The notes: a model not told the origin generated them from the letters alone. Counted from the stretch's first letter, positions 27,773-36,185 are shown. The stretch: DNA of 64,000 nucleotides from Asticcacaulis aquaticus (GCF_028550415.1 NZ_JAQQKX010000012.1:92754-156753), one strand, 5' to 3'. Numbers and translations: made by a program.

Positions 27773-28699
27773 ATGAAGGTTCTTTTTCTCTGTACGGGTA
27801 ACTCCTGCCGCTCGATCCTCGGTGAGTTCACCTTCAACCATCTCGCGCCGAGTGGCTGGCGTGCCATGAGCGCCGGGAGCCGCCCGACGGGCTATGTCCA
27901 TCCGAGGTCACTCGCACTGCTGGAGAGCGAAGGCATCTCGACGGACAGCGCCTCCAGCAAGTCGTGGGAAGACCTGCCGGAGGTGCCGGACATCGTCATC
28001 ACCGTCTGCGGCAGCGCCGCCGGGGAGGAATGCCCGGCCTATATCGGCAATGTCTTGCGTACCCATTGGGGCGTCGAAGACCCGGCCCATGTCACCGGCA
28101 CAGACGCACAGATTAATGCCGCCTTCCGCAAGGCCTATACGATCCTGCGGGCCCGCATCGAAGCCTTTCTGGCGCTGCCGCTCGATCGGCTGGTGTCCGA
28201 CCGAGGCGCCATCAGGACGGCGCTCGACGAGATTGGCCAGTTGATGCCGACAGACGAGGCGGGCGTGTTCACGCAGATCGATCCGCGCGACGGTGATCTG
28301 GTCGAAGCGCTGGCCGCTGCCGGATTGCCGACCACGGACCTGGGCACAGCCCAACAGACGTTCTGGCGTCATAGCGCTGGCGGTGAAGTTCGCGGCTTCG
28401 TCGGAATAGAGGCTTACGGCAAGGCCGGACTGTTGCGCTCGCTGGTCGTCCCGCAAACCCAGCGCGGCAAGGGTCATGGCGTTCGGCTCATCGACTTTGC
28501 TGTCGCGCAAGCCGATCGCGCCGGTCTGACGGAACTTTGGCTTCTGACCGACACGGCGGCGCCTTTTTTCGCGCGGACGGGTTGGACACCGAGGCTCAGG
28601 GCCGATGCGCCCGACGACATCCAGTCCAGTGCCGAGTTCGCCGGGCTTTGCCCGTCCAGTGCATCCTGTTTTTCACTCAGCGTCCCGGCCTACCTGTAG
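27773..28699 (+). CDS. ArsC-ArsN fusion: LMW-phosphatase-type arsenate reductase plus GNAT acetyltransferase
   Basis: 308 residues from the ATG at 27773; the longer frame from 27692 overlaps the gene before. Residues 1 to about 135 are a low-molecular-weight phosphatase-type arsenate reductase with the C-x5-R loop CTGNSCRS (C7) and the later cysteine pair in CGSAAGEEC. Residues about 160-295 are a GNAT domain (LRSLVVPQTQRGKGHGVRLI is the acetyl-CoA loop), like ArsN2. ArsN-type enzymes acetylate arsenical compounds such as phosphinothricin analogues. A second arsenate reductase type in the same operon as the first is redundant chemistry. The gene ends 32 bases before the porin. Confidence 0.88.
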   Translation: MKVLFLCTGNSCRSILGEFTFNHLAPSGWRAMSAGSRPTGYVHPRSLALLESEGISTDSASSKSWEDLPEVPDIVITVCGSAAGEECPAYIGNVLRTHWGVEDPAHVTGTDAQINAAFRKAYTILRARIEAFLALPLDRLVSDRGAIRTALDEIGQLMPTDEAGVFTQIDPRDGDLVEALAAAGLPTTDLGTAQQTFWRHSAGGEVRGFVGIEAYGKAGLLRSLVVPQTQRGKGHGVRLIDFAVAQADRAGLTELWLLTDTAAPFFARTGWTPRLRADAPDDIQSSAEFAGLCPSSASCFSLSVPAYL

Positions 28700-28731
28700 G
28701 CGGGCCACCACTTACATATTCTGGGGGTTTC

Positions 28732-30132
28732 ATGCGTCTGTTCCGATCACTGACGGGGCCGAAGGCCCGATGCTGCGCGTCCATCATGGCGGGCTTTTTT
28801 CTGGCGCCGACCGGGGCGTGGGCCGAGACCCCGGTCGATGACCGCTGGCGGGTGAAGGTGTCGGGCGAAGCGCGAGGCCGGTACGAGACGCTGTCGGGGC
28901 AGTTTCGCGCGGGTGGCAAGGGCGGCGATCAGCTTCTGGCGTTTCGCACCCTGATCAAGGCCGAAGCCAAACGCGGGGCCTGGACCTTCGCGGCCGAAAT
29001 GCAGGACTCGCGTAGCTATCTCGGTGACGCCGGCACGGCCTATTCGACAAGCTGGATCAATCCCGTCGATCTGCTTCAGGCCTATGCCGAGGTGGAGGTC
29101 AAGGAACTGCCCGGTCAGACCACAACGTCTGTCCAAATGGGGCGGATGACGCTCGACATCGGCAGCCGTCGCCAAGTGGAGCGGGTCGAGTTCGCCAATG
29201 TCATCTATAACTATACCGGCGTCCATGTCCGATCGCGCACGCCGAGCGGGGCGCAGTGGCACGTGCTCTACGTCGTGCCGGTCACGCGCCTGCCAGCGGA
29301 CCGGACGGCGCTCAGCAATAACGACATATCCGGTGACGAAGAGGCCACGAACCGCAAGCTTTGGGGACTGCATTACATCCGTCCCGATAGCTTCACAGCG
29401 CTGGCACCCGGCCTGACGGCGGAACTTTTTGTTTATGGGCTCGATGAGCGGGATGCCAAGGACAATCCGACGCCGAACCGGCACTACACGACGCCGGGCT
29501 TCCGCGTGTCCCGCGCCCCCAAAACCGGCCAGTGGGACCTGGATGTTGAAGGCGCGTGGCGATACGGCACCCGCCGCAATACCAGCAATGCTAGCGACCT
29601 GCGCGATCTGAAGGTGCGCGCATGGACGCTGCACGCCCACCTGGGCCGCACGCTCGACCTGAAATGGCAGCCGCGCCTGGTGCTGGACTACGACTACGCC
29701 AGCGGCGATAAGAACCCGACCGACGGTCGCTACGATCAATACGAGCGCCTGTTCGGCTCCCGGCGCACCGACCTCGGCAATACCGGCATCCACGGGCCGT
29801 TGACACCCGCCAATATAAACGCGCCGGGGTTCAGGATCGAAGTGAAGCCGAATGCGCGCACCGACGCGCGTGTGGCCTATAAAGCGGCCTATCTGGCGTC
29901 TGATACCGATAGCTGGGTAGTCGCCGGCGTTCGTGATCCGCAGGGCCGTTCGGGTTCGTTCATCGGCCACGCCGTCGACAGCCGCGTGCGATACTGGTTC
30001 AAGCCGAAGCATCTGCTGGGCGAAGTCGGGTTATCCTTGCTGCTCGATAGCGAGGTCGGTCGCAATGCGCCCAACGGCGCCCGTCAGGGCGATACCGCCT
30101 TCAGCTATGTTCAGCTTACGGGCTATTTCTAA
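28732..30132 (+). CDS. alginate-export-family outer-membrane porin
   Basis: 466 residues from the ATG at 28732. A signal peptide ends near residue 30 (GAWAETPVDD). The rest alternates as a 16-18-stranded barrel with many aromatic-ended strands, and the last residue is phenylalanine (LTGYF). The pattern (GEARGRYETL, then DLLQAYAEVEV, GRMTLDIGSRR) is typical of the alginate-export porin family. Its position at the end of the transposon ars operon suggests a role in arsenic passage across the outer membrane, but no direct evidence exists. Confidence 0.85.
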   Translation: MRLFRSLTGPKARCCASIMAGFFLAPTGAWAETPVDDRWRVKVSGEARGRYETLSGQFRAGGKGGDQLLAFRTLIKAEAKRGAWTFAAEMQDSRSYLGDAGTAYSTSWINPVDLLQAYAEVEVKELPGQTTTSVQMGRMTLDIGSRRQVERVEFANVIYNYTGVHVRSRTPSGAQWHVLYVVPVTRLPADRTALSNNDISGDEEATNRKLWGLHYIRPDSFTALAPGLTAELFVYGLDERDAKDNPTPNRHYTTPGFRVSRAPKTGQWDLDVEGAWRYGTRRNTSNASDLRDLKVRAWTLHAHLGRTLDLKWQPRLVLDYDYASGDKNPTDGRYDQYERLFGSRRTDLGNTGIHGPLTPANINAPGFRIEVKPNARTDARVAYKAAYLASDTDSWVVAGVRDPQGRSGSFIGHAVDSRVRYWFKPKHLLGEVGLSLLLDSEVGRNAPNGARQGDTAFSYVQLTGYF

Positions 30133-30234
30133 GCTGGGTTCAAAGCGGAATATAACGCAATTTCCCATAAGTTTACTTATGCGAAAATTTATAACTCATT
30201 GTAATTAAATTATATTTTAAGGCATTTAGTGTAA

Positions 30235-30264
30235 GGTGGCCGCAATGGACTCACTGCGGCCACC
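30235..30264. terminator. hairpin between convergent porin and Cys-rich gene
   Basis: A perfect 10-bp stem GGTGGCCGCA / TGCGGCCACC with a 10-base loop. It lies between two gene ends facing each other (30132 and 30287), so it can end transcription in both directions. No long T-run follows, so it may depend on other factors. Confidence 0.55.
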
Positions 30265-30286
30265 CCTCTAATCGAGGAACCGGGCC

Positions 30287-30469
30287 CTAGTGCTTGTGGT
30301 CCTTATGGACATCCGGCTGATCCGCCTTGTCCTTATCGCAGCAACAGCACTTTTCCATGGCTTCGCAACAGGATTTGACGGCGTCCTTGACCGCTTCCGG
30401 GGCGGCTGCATAGGCGGCACCGGCGGCGAACAGGGCAACAAAAGCAGATGTGACGATGATACGTTTCAT
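30287..30469 (-). CDS. 60-residue exported Cys/His-rich putative metal-binding protein
   Basis: A signal peptide (1-22, VALFAAGAAYAAA) is followed by a short mature part with six cysteines (C34, C35, C41-C44) and a histidine-rich end (VHKDHKH). The run of four cysteines beside charged residues suggests binding of a soft metal in the periplasm. It follows the 108-residue protein and merR on the same strand with a 52-base gap and should be part of that operon. No named family recognised. Confidence 0.8.
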   Translation of the reverse strand: MKRIIVTSAFVALFAAGAAYAAAPEAVKDAVKSCCEAMEKCCCCDKDKADQPDVHKDHKH

Positions 30470-30521
30470 CGGATAACTCCGTTAGATAGATTGAATGTAA
30501 GGTGTCTTATCTGTCGGAGGA

Positions 30522-30848
30522 TCAGCGCGGAGGCGGCGCCCGCGGGCCGAAGGTAATCCCGTCATAGTGGGCAGGCTTGATGGTAAAGGTCAGGACATCC
30601 GTCTTCATAACCATCGCGAAGTCATAGGAGGACGGTGCGATGACCGGGCACTGAAGACCGCAGGTCTTATAGACGGCGGGCGCCTTTTCAGGACAGCAGG
30701 GCATATCCGGCATGTCGTTCGCGTAAACGGCCCCCATCGCCGAATGGGTCATCATCGTCTCGGCGGCCGCTGGCGTGCTGACACACAGGATCATGGCCAT
30801 CAGGCCCATGATCATCGAGACAGCGTTAAAGCGAAGATGGCGGCGCAT
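30522..30848 (-). CDS. exported Cys/Met-rich hypothetical protein in metal-resistance operon
   Basis: 108 residues from the ATG at 30848 (MRRHLRFNAVS), chosen over 30884 because it gives a proper signal peptide (hydrophobic stretch ending STPAAAE). The mature part has methionines and cysteines in MPDMPCCPEKAP and CGLQCP, usual for periplasmic metal-binding proteins in such clusters. The C-terminus is proline/arginine-rich (FGPRAPPPR). It lies 44 bases after the merR stop. Function not known; metal binding is inferred. Confidence 0.7.
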   Translation of the reverse strand: MRRHLRFNAVSMIMGLMAMILCVSTPAAAETMMTHSAMGAVYANDMPDMPCCPEKAPAVYKTCGLQCPVIAPSSYDFAMVMKTDVLTFTIKPAHYDGITFGPRAPPPR

Positions 30849-30892
30849 GAAGTAGAGTGTATAGGGGCTTTGGCCTTTGGGCAATCGCTTCG

Positions 30893-31309
30893 TTATGAGG
30901 CTTCTGGTGTGGGTGCCAGCGACTCGATGATGGCGCAGTCGGCCACGATATTGCAGTGGCAGCTTTCAATCACCTGATCGAGCACGACCTTCAGCGACTG
31001 AAGGTCTTTGATCTTTCGCTCCACCTCGTCCCGATGCGCACGCGCAATTACATCGACGGCCGCGCACGATTGCGACCGGTCGTCAGAGAGCGTCAATAAC
31101 GCACGCACCTGGTCGAGCGAAAACCCCAAATCGCGCGCCCGCCGAATGAAGCTCAGCCGGTTCAGATGCGCCGGCTCGTAAGCCCGGTAATTGCCTTCGG
31201 TTCGACCGGGTTGCGGGAGCAAGCCATTTTTTTCATAAAAGCGGATGGTTTCGACCTTGGTGCCCGTGGCGCGTGAGAGATCACCGATCGACAAATGTGT
31301 GGAACTCAT
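30893..31309 (-). CDS. MerR-family Zn/Cd/Pb-responsive activator
   Basis: 138 residues. An N-terminal winged helix (SIGDLSRATGTKVETIRFYEKNGLL) and dimer helix are followed by the metal site cysteines C82 (in QSCAAVD), C117, C119 and C125 (in CHCNIVADC). This spacing fits the ZntR/CadR/PbrR group rather than mercury MerR. Such proteins bend a 19-bp-spaced promoter when metal is bound. It is divergent from the ATPase gene, with the promoter in the 33-base space before that gene's start. Confidence 0.92.
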   Translation of the reverse strand: MSSTHLSIGDLSRATGTKVETIRFYEKNGLLPQPGRTEGNYRAYEPAHLNRLSFIRRARDLGFSLDQVRALLTLSDDRSQSCAAVDVIARAHRDEVERKIKDLQSLKVVLDQVIESCHCNIVADCAIIESLAPTPEAS

Positions 31310-31312
31310 GGC

Positions 31313-31343
31313 TTGACCCTATAGCGACTATAGGGTGTATATA
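31313..31343 (+). promoter_or_regulatory. MerR-type promoter of the Zn/Cd/Pb ATPase gene
   Basis: TTGACC (31313-31318) and TATATA (31338-31343) are separated by 19 bases instead of 17. The spacer holds the dyad CCTATAG-CGA-CTATAGG. This is the classic MerR-family design. It also shows that an ATG at 31343 cannot be the real start of the ATPase. Confidence 0.88.
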
Positions 31344-31375
31344 TGCGAGCCTGTTCCGTCCGTCGAGGTCTTGAA

Positions 31376-33496
31376 ATGGCGTCTCCCTCCCCCATTCGTC
31401 TACGCGTCGAAGGCATGGACTGCGGCGCGTGCGCGCTCAAAATCGAAACGGCCGTCAATCGACTGCCGGGTGCCAGCGATGTCGCGGTGTCCTACCAGAA
31501 CGAAACGCTGGTTCTCAATCTGGATGAGGACCTGACCCCCGCCGCAAAGCTCGAAGACCAGATTCGCAGCCTGGGATATGCACCGTCCGCACTGGCCGAA
31601 AAGACGCGCGCGCTTCCAATCGCTAAGACCGCCGAGCCCTGGTGGAAAACCGGTAAGGGTAAGCTGGTGTTGATGACGGGTCTTATGCTGGCTGTCGGAC
31701 TGGGATTGGAACGCCTGCTCCCCGCCTATGCGCTTTACATCACCTCCATCGCCGCCCTGATCAGCGTGTTTCCGTTCGCACGCCGTGCGGTTTCGGGCGC
31801 GCTGGCAGGCTCACCCTTCTCCATCGAAACCCTGATGTCGGTGGCAGCCATCGGCGCCGTGTTTATCGGTGAAGGCGAAGAGGCCCTGACGGTCGTCTTC
31901 CTGTTTGCCGTCGGTGAGGTTCTTGAAACCGTTGCCGCGGGGCGTGCTCGCGCGGGTATCGAGGCCCTGATCGGATTGGTTCCCCGTACAGCCCGTGTGG
32001 AACGCGATAGCGGCGTCGAAGAGATCCAGGCGGAAGCTTTGGAAATCGGCGATATTGCCATCGTCCGGCCCGGCGATCGTATCCCCTCCGACGGAGAGGT
32101 GGTTGAAGGCGAAAGCGAGGTCGACGAGTCGCCCGTGACCGGCGAGTCTGTGCCCGTGTTCAAGGGGTCGGGCTCGGACGTGTTTGCCGGCAGTATCAAC
32201 GCCAATGGGGTTCTTCGGGTGCGTATCACGCATAAGGCCGCCGACAACACCATTGCCCGGATCATCCACCTCGTTGAAGAGGCGCAGGAGAGCAAGGCGC
32301 CCACGGCACGCTTCATCGACAGGTTCAGCCTGTGGTATACGCCGGCTGCGATGCTGGTGGCAGCCCTGATCATCGTCATTCCGCCCGTGCTCTTTGCTCA
32401 GGACTGGACGACGTGGATTTATCGCGGACTGGCGACCTTGCTCATTGCGTGTCCCTGCGCGCTGGTCATCTCAACCCCGACAGCGATTGCCTCGGGTCTG
32501 GCCGCCGGGGCGCGGCAAGGTCTGCTGATCAAGGGCGGCGCGGCACTGGAAACGCTCGGCAAGATCAAGACGGTCGCTTTCGACAAGACCGGCACGCTAA
32601 CGCGCGGCAAGCCGCAAGCGACCGACGTCATTGCTCTTACGGGGAATGAAGACGACCTGCTGGCGCGCGCCGCTGCCGTCGAAGCCAATACCAGCCATCC
32701 GCTGGGCAAGGCCATTGTTGACGCCGCCCGCACACGCGCGTTGGACATTCCCGCCGCCTTCGGCGGCTCGACCGCCGTGCCGGGAAAGGCCGTGACGGCG
32801 CGATTGAAGTCAGGCTTTGTCTCGGTCGGCTCCCCATCCTTCGCAGCCAGCAAGGCGGCGCTATCAGACGAGACGACGGCCAGGATCAACGCCCTTGAGG
32901 AGGAAGGCAAGACGGTCGTGGTTGTCCTCGGCGGCAAGGTCGCCGAAGGCTTGATCGCTATACGCGATGAATTGCGCGAGGATGCGAAGTCCGCCGTAGC
33001 GGCCCTGAAAGCACGCGGCATAAACGCGCTGATGCTGACCGGCGACAATCGCCGAACGGCTGCTGCCATCGCCGCACAGGTCGGCGTTGAGGCGGAGGCC
33101 GAACTGCTACCGGAGGCCAAACTCGCCCGTATTGCGCAGATCGCCAAGGATAGCCCGATTGCCATGGTCGGTGACGGGATCAACGACGCCCCCGCCCTCG
33201 CTGCCGCCTCGGTCGGCATCGCCATGGGCGGCGGCACCGATGTGGCGCTGGAAACCGCCGACGCCGCACTGCTGAAGGATCGCGTCTCGGGCGTTCCCCA
33301 ACTCATCGCCCTGTCGAGGGCAACGCTGGGAAACATCTGGCAGAACATCGCCCTGGCTCTCGGTCTGAAGGCGATCTTCCTCGTCACTACACTGACTGGG
33401 GCGACGACCCTGTGGATGGCGATCCTCGCCGACACCGGTGCGACCGTGCTTGTGACGCTGAACGCCTTGCGCCTTCTGGGCTTCAGGAGCCGGTAA
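31376..33496 (+). CDS. cadA: Zn/Cd/Pb-translocating P-type ATPase
   Basis: 706 residues from the ATG at 31376, set by the promoter position. An N-terminal metal-binding domain with GMDCGAC is followed by a membrane domain with CPC (in LIACPCALVISTPTAIASG), the DKTGT phosphorylation site, SHPLGKA and GDGINDAPALA. CadA/ZntA exports Zn(II), Cd(II) or Pb(II) from the cytoplasm. The membrane-domain signature around CPC matches that group and not copper ATPases. It is controlled by the divergent MerR protein. Confidence 0.95.
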   Translation: MASPSPIRLRVEGMDCGACALKIETAVNRLPGASDVAVSYQNETLVLNLDEDLTPAAKLEDQIRSLGYAPSALAEKTRALPIAKTAEPWWKTGKGKLVLMTGLMLAVGLGLERLLPAYALYITSIAALISVFPFARRAVSGALAGSPFSIETLMSVAAIGAVFIGEGEEALTVVFLFAVGEVLETVAAGRARAGIEALIGLVPRTARVERDSGVEEIQAEALEIGDIAIVRPGDRIPSDGEVVEGESEVDESPVTGESVPVFKGSGSDVFAGSINANGVLRVRITHKAADNTIARIIHLVEEAQESKAPTARFIDRFSLWYTPAAMLVAALIIVIPPVLFAQDWTTWIYRGLATLLIACPCALVISTPTAIASGLAAGARQGLLIKGGAALETLGKIKTVAFDKTGTLTRGKPQATDVIALTGNEDDLLARAAAVEANTSHPLGKAIVDAARTRALDIPAAFGGSTAVPGKAVTARLKSGFVSVGSPSFAASKAALSDETTARINALEEEGKTVVVVLGGKVAEGLIAIRDELREDAKSAVAALKARGINALMLTGDNRRTAAAIAAQVGVEAEAELLPEAKLARIAQIAKDSPIAMVGDGINDAPALAAASVGIAMGGGTDVALETADAALLKDRVSGVPQLIALSRATLGNIWQNIALALGLKAIFLVTTLTGATTLWMAILADTGATVLVTLNALRLLGFRSR

Positions 33497-33560
33497 GCTT
33501 CAAAGACAAAAGGTGCTTAGTCACCGGCGCACGTTTCCTCAATAGACTTTCTGCTTGAAA

Positions 33561-35525
33561 TCAGAAGCGGACCCGAAGCCCGGCATTGGCGGTAAATCCC
33601 TCGGTCGGTTGCCAGGCATCGACGGTCCAGCGGCCATCAGGGGCACGGCGTGGTCGCACCAGCGGATCGTGCTTCGTCTGGCGGACATTGAGCAGGTTTT
33701 CCAGGTTCAGGAACAGGCTGACCTTACCGAGCTTGACCTCTCCCATGGCACCCAGTTCCCAGTAGGGCTTGCTTTCGGTGCGATAGGGATTGTCTTCCAG
33801 GATCTGGCGGCCTGTGTAATAGGCTTCAAGACCTATCCGGCCCTTGCCGTGCTCCTCCCACATGGCAACCAGACCGCCCGTATGCTTCGGGGTATCCGGC
33901 ATGTCGCGGCGCAGGCCGGTGGCTGGATCAGTCTCAGTCGCATCGACGATGACGTAGCTGCCGGTCAGCGAGAAGGCCTCATGTCGGTAGCGCAGGCGCA
34001 GTTCCGAACCACGCGTGCGGGTGACACCGATCGCGTTTATCAGCCGCACGCTGGTGTCGCTGGTCTCCTGAAGCTGGACGGCATTGTCGATGTCCGACCC
34101 GAAGAGCGTCATGTTCGCCTCCAGCGGTCCTGCCGTGTAGGTCAGATCAACAGAGGCCGTCTGCGCTTCCTCGGCCTCCAGACGTCCGAGCGGTGACAGA
34201 CGCGCCAGACCGGCGGCTTCTATCTCCTCCACAAACGGCGTCGGTGCATAATAGCCGCGTCCGACCGAAGCGCGCACCGTCCAGTTACCGGGACGGTAGA
34301 GCATCGAGACGCGTGGGCTGAATTGCGAACCATATTCGCTGTGATCATCCAGACGCGCGCTTCCAGCAAGGGTCAAATCGCCCATCTTCTGTTCCACCTG
34401 ACCGAAAACCCCCGGCACGGTGTAATCGTAGTTGAATCCGCTGTAGCGCTTCGAACGATAGCGGTCGCCCTGCCAGGCGACACCAGCAACCCATGACGTG
34501 CCGCCTTTTTCGCCGGTAAGGGAGGTCTCGAAAAATGTCGTATTATGATTGTCGCGGTCCGTGACCTCACCAAAACGATGATTGTGGCGTTGGCTGAGCG
34601 TCGAGGCGCGAACATGCAGCGTGCCGACGCCTTCGACCGGGGCTTGCGCGGTCAGGCCAGCGTCCAGACGACGGCTGTCTTGTGCCTCGCGGAAAGTGGT
34701 GCCGTCCGCAACGGTGCGGCCCGAAACGGTCCCGCCATCGCGCTGTTCGGTCATAGCGCCCAGCGTCAGCAAGGCCTTGGCGCCATTGTCCCCATACCAG
34801 AACAGACGCGGACGCAAAGTCCAGCGCTCGTACCCTGCCATATCGATCCAGCCGTCACCGTCGATATCGTTCTGATCCTGCCGGTGATACCCGCCCGTGA
34901 TCGAATAACTCAGGCGCTCGCTGATTGGGGCGGAGCTATAGGCCGTCAGGTCCTGACCGCCTCGGCTGGTGACATTGAACAGAAGCTCGGATTCAAGTTC
35001 AGGGCTAGGGCGACGCGACACCAGATTGATTACGCCCGCCAGGGCCGACCCGCCGTAGAGCGCTGAGGCCGAGCCCTTAATGACTTCGACCTGCCCCAGA
35101 TCGGTGGGTGGCGTCTGCAACAGGCCCAGGGACTGGCCACCGTAGAGTGGCAGTCCGTCGGTCAACAAGAGGGTGTAGCGCCCCTTCATGCCCTGCATTC
35201 GGATATTGGATGCCCCCAACGACGGCGACGTCACCTGAACACGGATGCCGGGGGTTTCGCTAACCAACATCGCGATGTTGCCGGGCATCATCGCGATCTT
35301 TTCTACGATCTCTTCGCGGCTCATCACCTCCACGCGGATAGGCTCATCTTGAAGCTTACGGCTGGCGCGGGTCGCCTGAATGATAACTTCCTGAACCTCT
35401 TCCTCCTCATGCGACTTGTGTTCGTCATGGTTCTGAGCGAACGCCGATGGTGTCGCGGCAACTGAGAGTACAGCGAGCGCGGCAAGAGCCGTGCTTTGGG
35501 CGAGAAATGGTTTGAAATTACGCAC
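33561..35525 (-). CDS. TonB-dependent receptor linked to MerR-type promoter
   Basis: 654 residues from a GTG at 35525; a TTG at 35540 is also in frame, but the GTG gives a clean signal peptide (RNFKPFLAQSTALAALAV, ending PSAFAQ) and has GAGG upstream. The mature N-terminus has a metal-ligand-rich stretch (NHDEHKSHEEEE), then a plug (LLLTDGLPLYG, VEVIKGSASALYGGSALAGVINLV) and a barrel ending in F. The promoter before it repeats the MerR design of cadA. The acidic/histidine N-terminus and this control suggest a metal or metallophore ligand. The ligand is not identifiable from the sequence. Confidence 0.9.
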   Translation of the reverse strand: MRNFKPFLAQSTALAALAVLSVAATPSAFAQNHDEHKSHEEEEVQEVIIQATRASRKLQDEPIRVEVMSREEIVEKIAMMPGNIAMLVSETPGIRVQVTSPSLGASNIRMQGMKGRYTLLLTDGLPLYGGQSLGLLQTPPTDLGQVEVIKGSASALYGGSALAGVINLVSRRPSPELESELLFNVTSRGGQDLTAYSSAPISERLSYSITGGYHRQDQNDIDGDGWIDMAGYERWTLRPRLFWYGDNGAKALLTLGAMTEQRDGGTVSGRTVADGTTFREAQDSRRLDAGLTAQAPVEGVGTLHVRASTLSQRHNHRFGEVTDRDNHNTTFFETSLTGEKGGTSWVAGVAWQGDRYRSKRYSGFNYDYTVPGVFGQVEQKMGDLTLAGSARLDDHSEYGSQFSPRVSMLYRPGNWTVRASVGRGYYAPTPFVEEIEAAGLARLSPLGRLEAEEAQTASVDLTYTAGPLEANMTLFGSDIDNAVQLQETSDTSVRLINAIGVTRTRGSELRLRYRHEAFSLTGSYVIVDATETDPATGLRRDMPDTPKHTGGLVAMWEEHGKGRIGLEAYYTGRQILEDNPYRTESKPYWELGAMGEVKLGKVSLFLNLENLLNVRQTKHDPLVRPRRAPDGRWTVDAWQPTEGFTANAGLRVRF

Positions 35526-35555
35526 GATCAACCTCGGCAAATGAATACGTGCCGG

Positions 35556-35586
35556 TCCATACAGTCTGTAGCTACTAGAGGGTCAA
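35556..35586 (-). promoter_or_regulatory. second MerR-type promoter, before the TonB receptor
   Basis: On the minus strand: TTGACC, exactly 19 bases, then TATGGA. The spacer has the dyad CTCTAG-TAG-CTACAG, close to the CTATAG-CGA-CTATAG dyad in the cadA promoter, and both spacers end in G. The same MerR protein should act on both. Confidence 0.7.
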
Positions 35587-35654
35587 GGGTGTTTCTGGGT
35601 GTCGACCATAAATGTGACGGAGAGGTTTCAGACGAGGCCGTTCATCACTGCGAC

Positions 35655-35693
35655 CCTGCCGTAATCCGGTGCCCCTTTAATGTTCAGAGGCCC
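35655..35693 (-). repeat. right terminal inverted repeat of the Tn3-family transposon
   Basis: Read inward from 35693 it begins GGGCCTCTGAACATTAAAGG and matches the left repeat at 35 of 39 bases. It adjoins the 5' part of the split chemoreceptor gene at 35694. Confidence 0.92.
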
Positions 35694-36062
35694 AGCGCGG
35701 GCTGTGTCCGAAATTTGAGTTACGGATTGATTGAGCTCTGTGACCGCATCGGACATATGCTGAGCCTGGATTCGTGCGGTCTTTACCTCGGCGGTGATAT
35801 GAGCCGTGGCTGCCATGGCGTTTGACGCTTGCTGTGACTGCTCAACAGCCTGAATCAACAGCGTCTCATTGTGCTTTTGCAAACTGTCAGCAAGGGCGGT
35901 CAATGCCTTTACGACGATGGGAGGAAAGGACTCCAGGTCTGGCAAGGCGGTGCCAGCCTGCAATGCCTGAAGGGCAACGGCTAAAAGAGTGGCGTCAACA
36001 TAATCGGGCCTTTCCGGCTCAATACAGGTTCTTTTCACGGACTGAGAAAATAGAGTGCGCAT
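35694..36062 (-). pseudogene. 5' part of the chemoreceptor gene split by the transposon
   Basis: From the ATG at 36062 (MRTLFSQSVKRTC) it codes for a short N-terminal region and the start of the signalling coiled coil (LIQAVEQSQQASNAMAATAHI, then MSDAVTELNQSVTQISDTARA). A longer frame from a GTG at 36161 is less likely. It stops at the transposon edge; joining it to the 3' part at 22130 gives a continuous frame across [12 protein letters not shown]. It has no membrane segment or ligand domain, matching the CZB-type soluble receptor at the other end. Confidence 0.87.
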
Positions 36063-36185
36063 GTCGGTCCCCAAGGCTTGATATAACCTTACAAGCACAA
36101 GGGGAATTAAGCGGAGATTAATGATGGGTTCGTTGTATTCGATTGTGTATCGAGCCGCCACTTCAGGCTGTTTCGAGAGGTGCCA

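Larger units (their letters stand above)
22131..35693. mobile_element. Tn3-family metal-resistance transposon, 13.6 kb, complete
   Basis: Bounded by terminal inverted repeats with 35 of the first 39 bases identical (GGGCCYCTGAACATT at both outer ends). The 992-residue TnpA gene lies at the left end with its stop codon inside the repeat. The cargo is arsR, acr3, arsC-arsH, arsC-arsN, a porin, two small Cys-rich exported proteins, merR, a Zn/Cd/Pb ATPase and a TonB receptor. No resolvase gene or clear res site is seen. The flanks share AGC on both sides (22128-22130 and 35694-35696), shorter than the usual 5-base Tn3 duplication. It splits a chemoreceptor gene. Confidence 0.9.

Noticed and set aside
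31343..31375. ATG at 31343 as start of the Zn/Cd/Pb ATPase
   Set aside because: It overlaps the -10 element of the MerR-type promoter, so it would lie upstream of the transcript; the ATG at 31376 fits.
31735..33435. Long reverse frames inside the ATPase gene
   Set aside because: They come from the G+C-rich codon pattern of cadA and have low-complexity serine/arginine-rich sequence.
22126..35698. A 5-base target duplication for the Tn3 transposon
   Set aside because: The flanks are ACAGC and AGCGC; only AGC is shared, so a 5-base repeat cannot be claimed.
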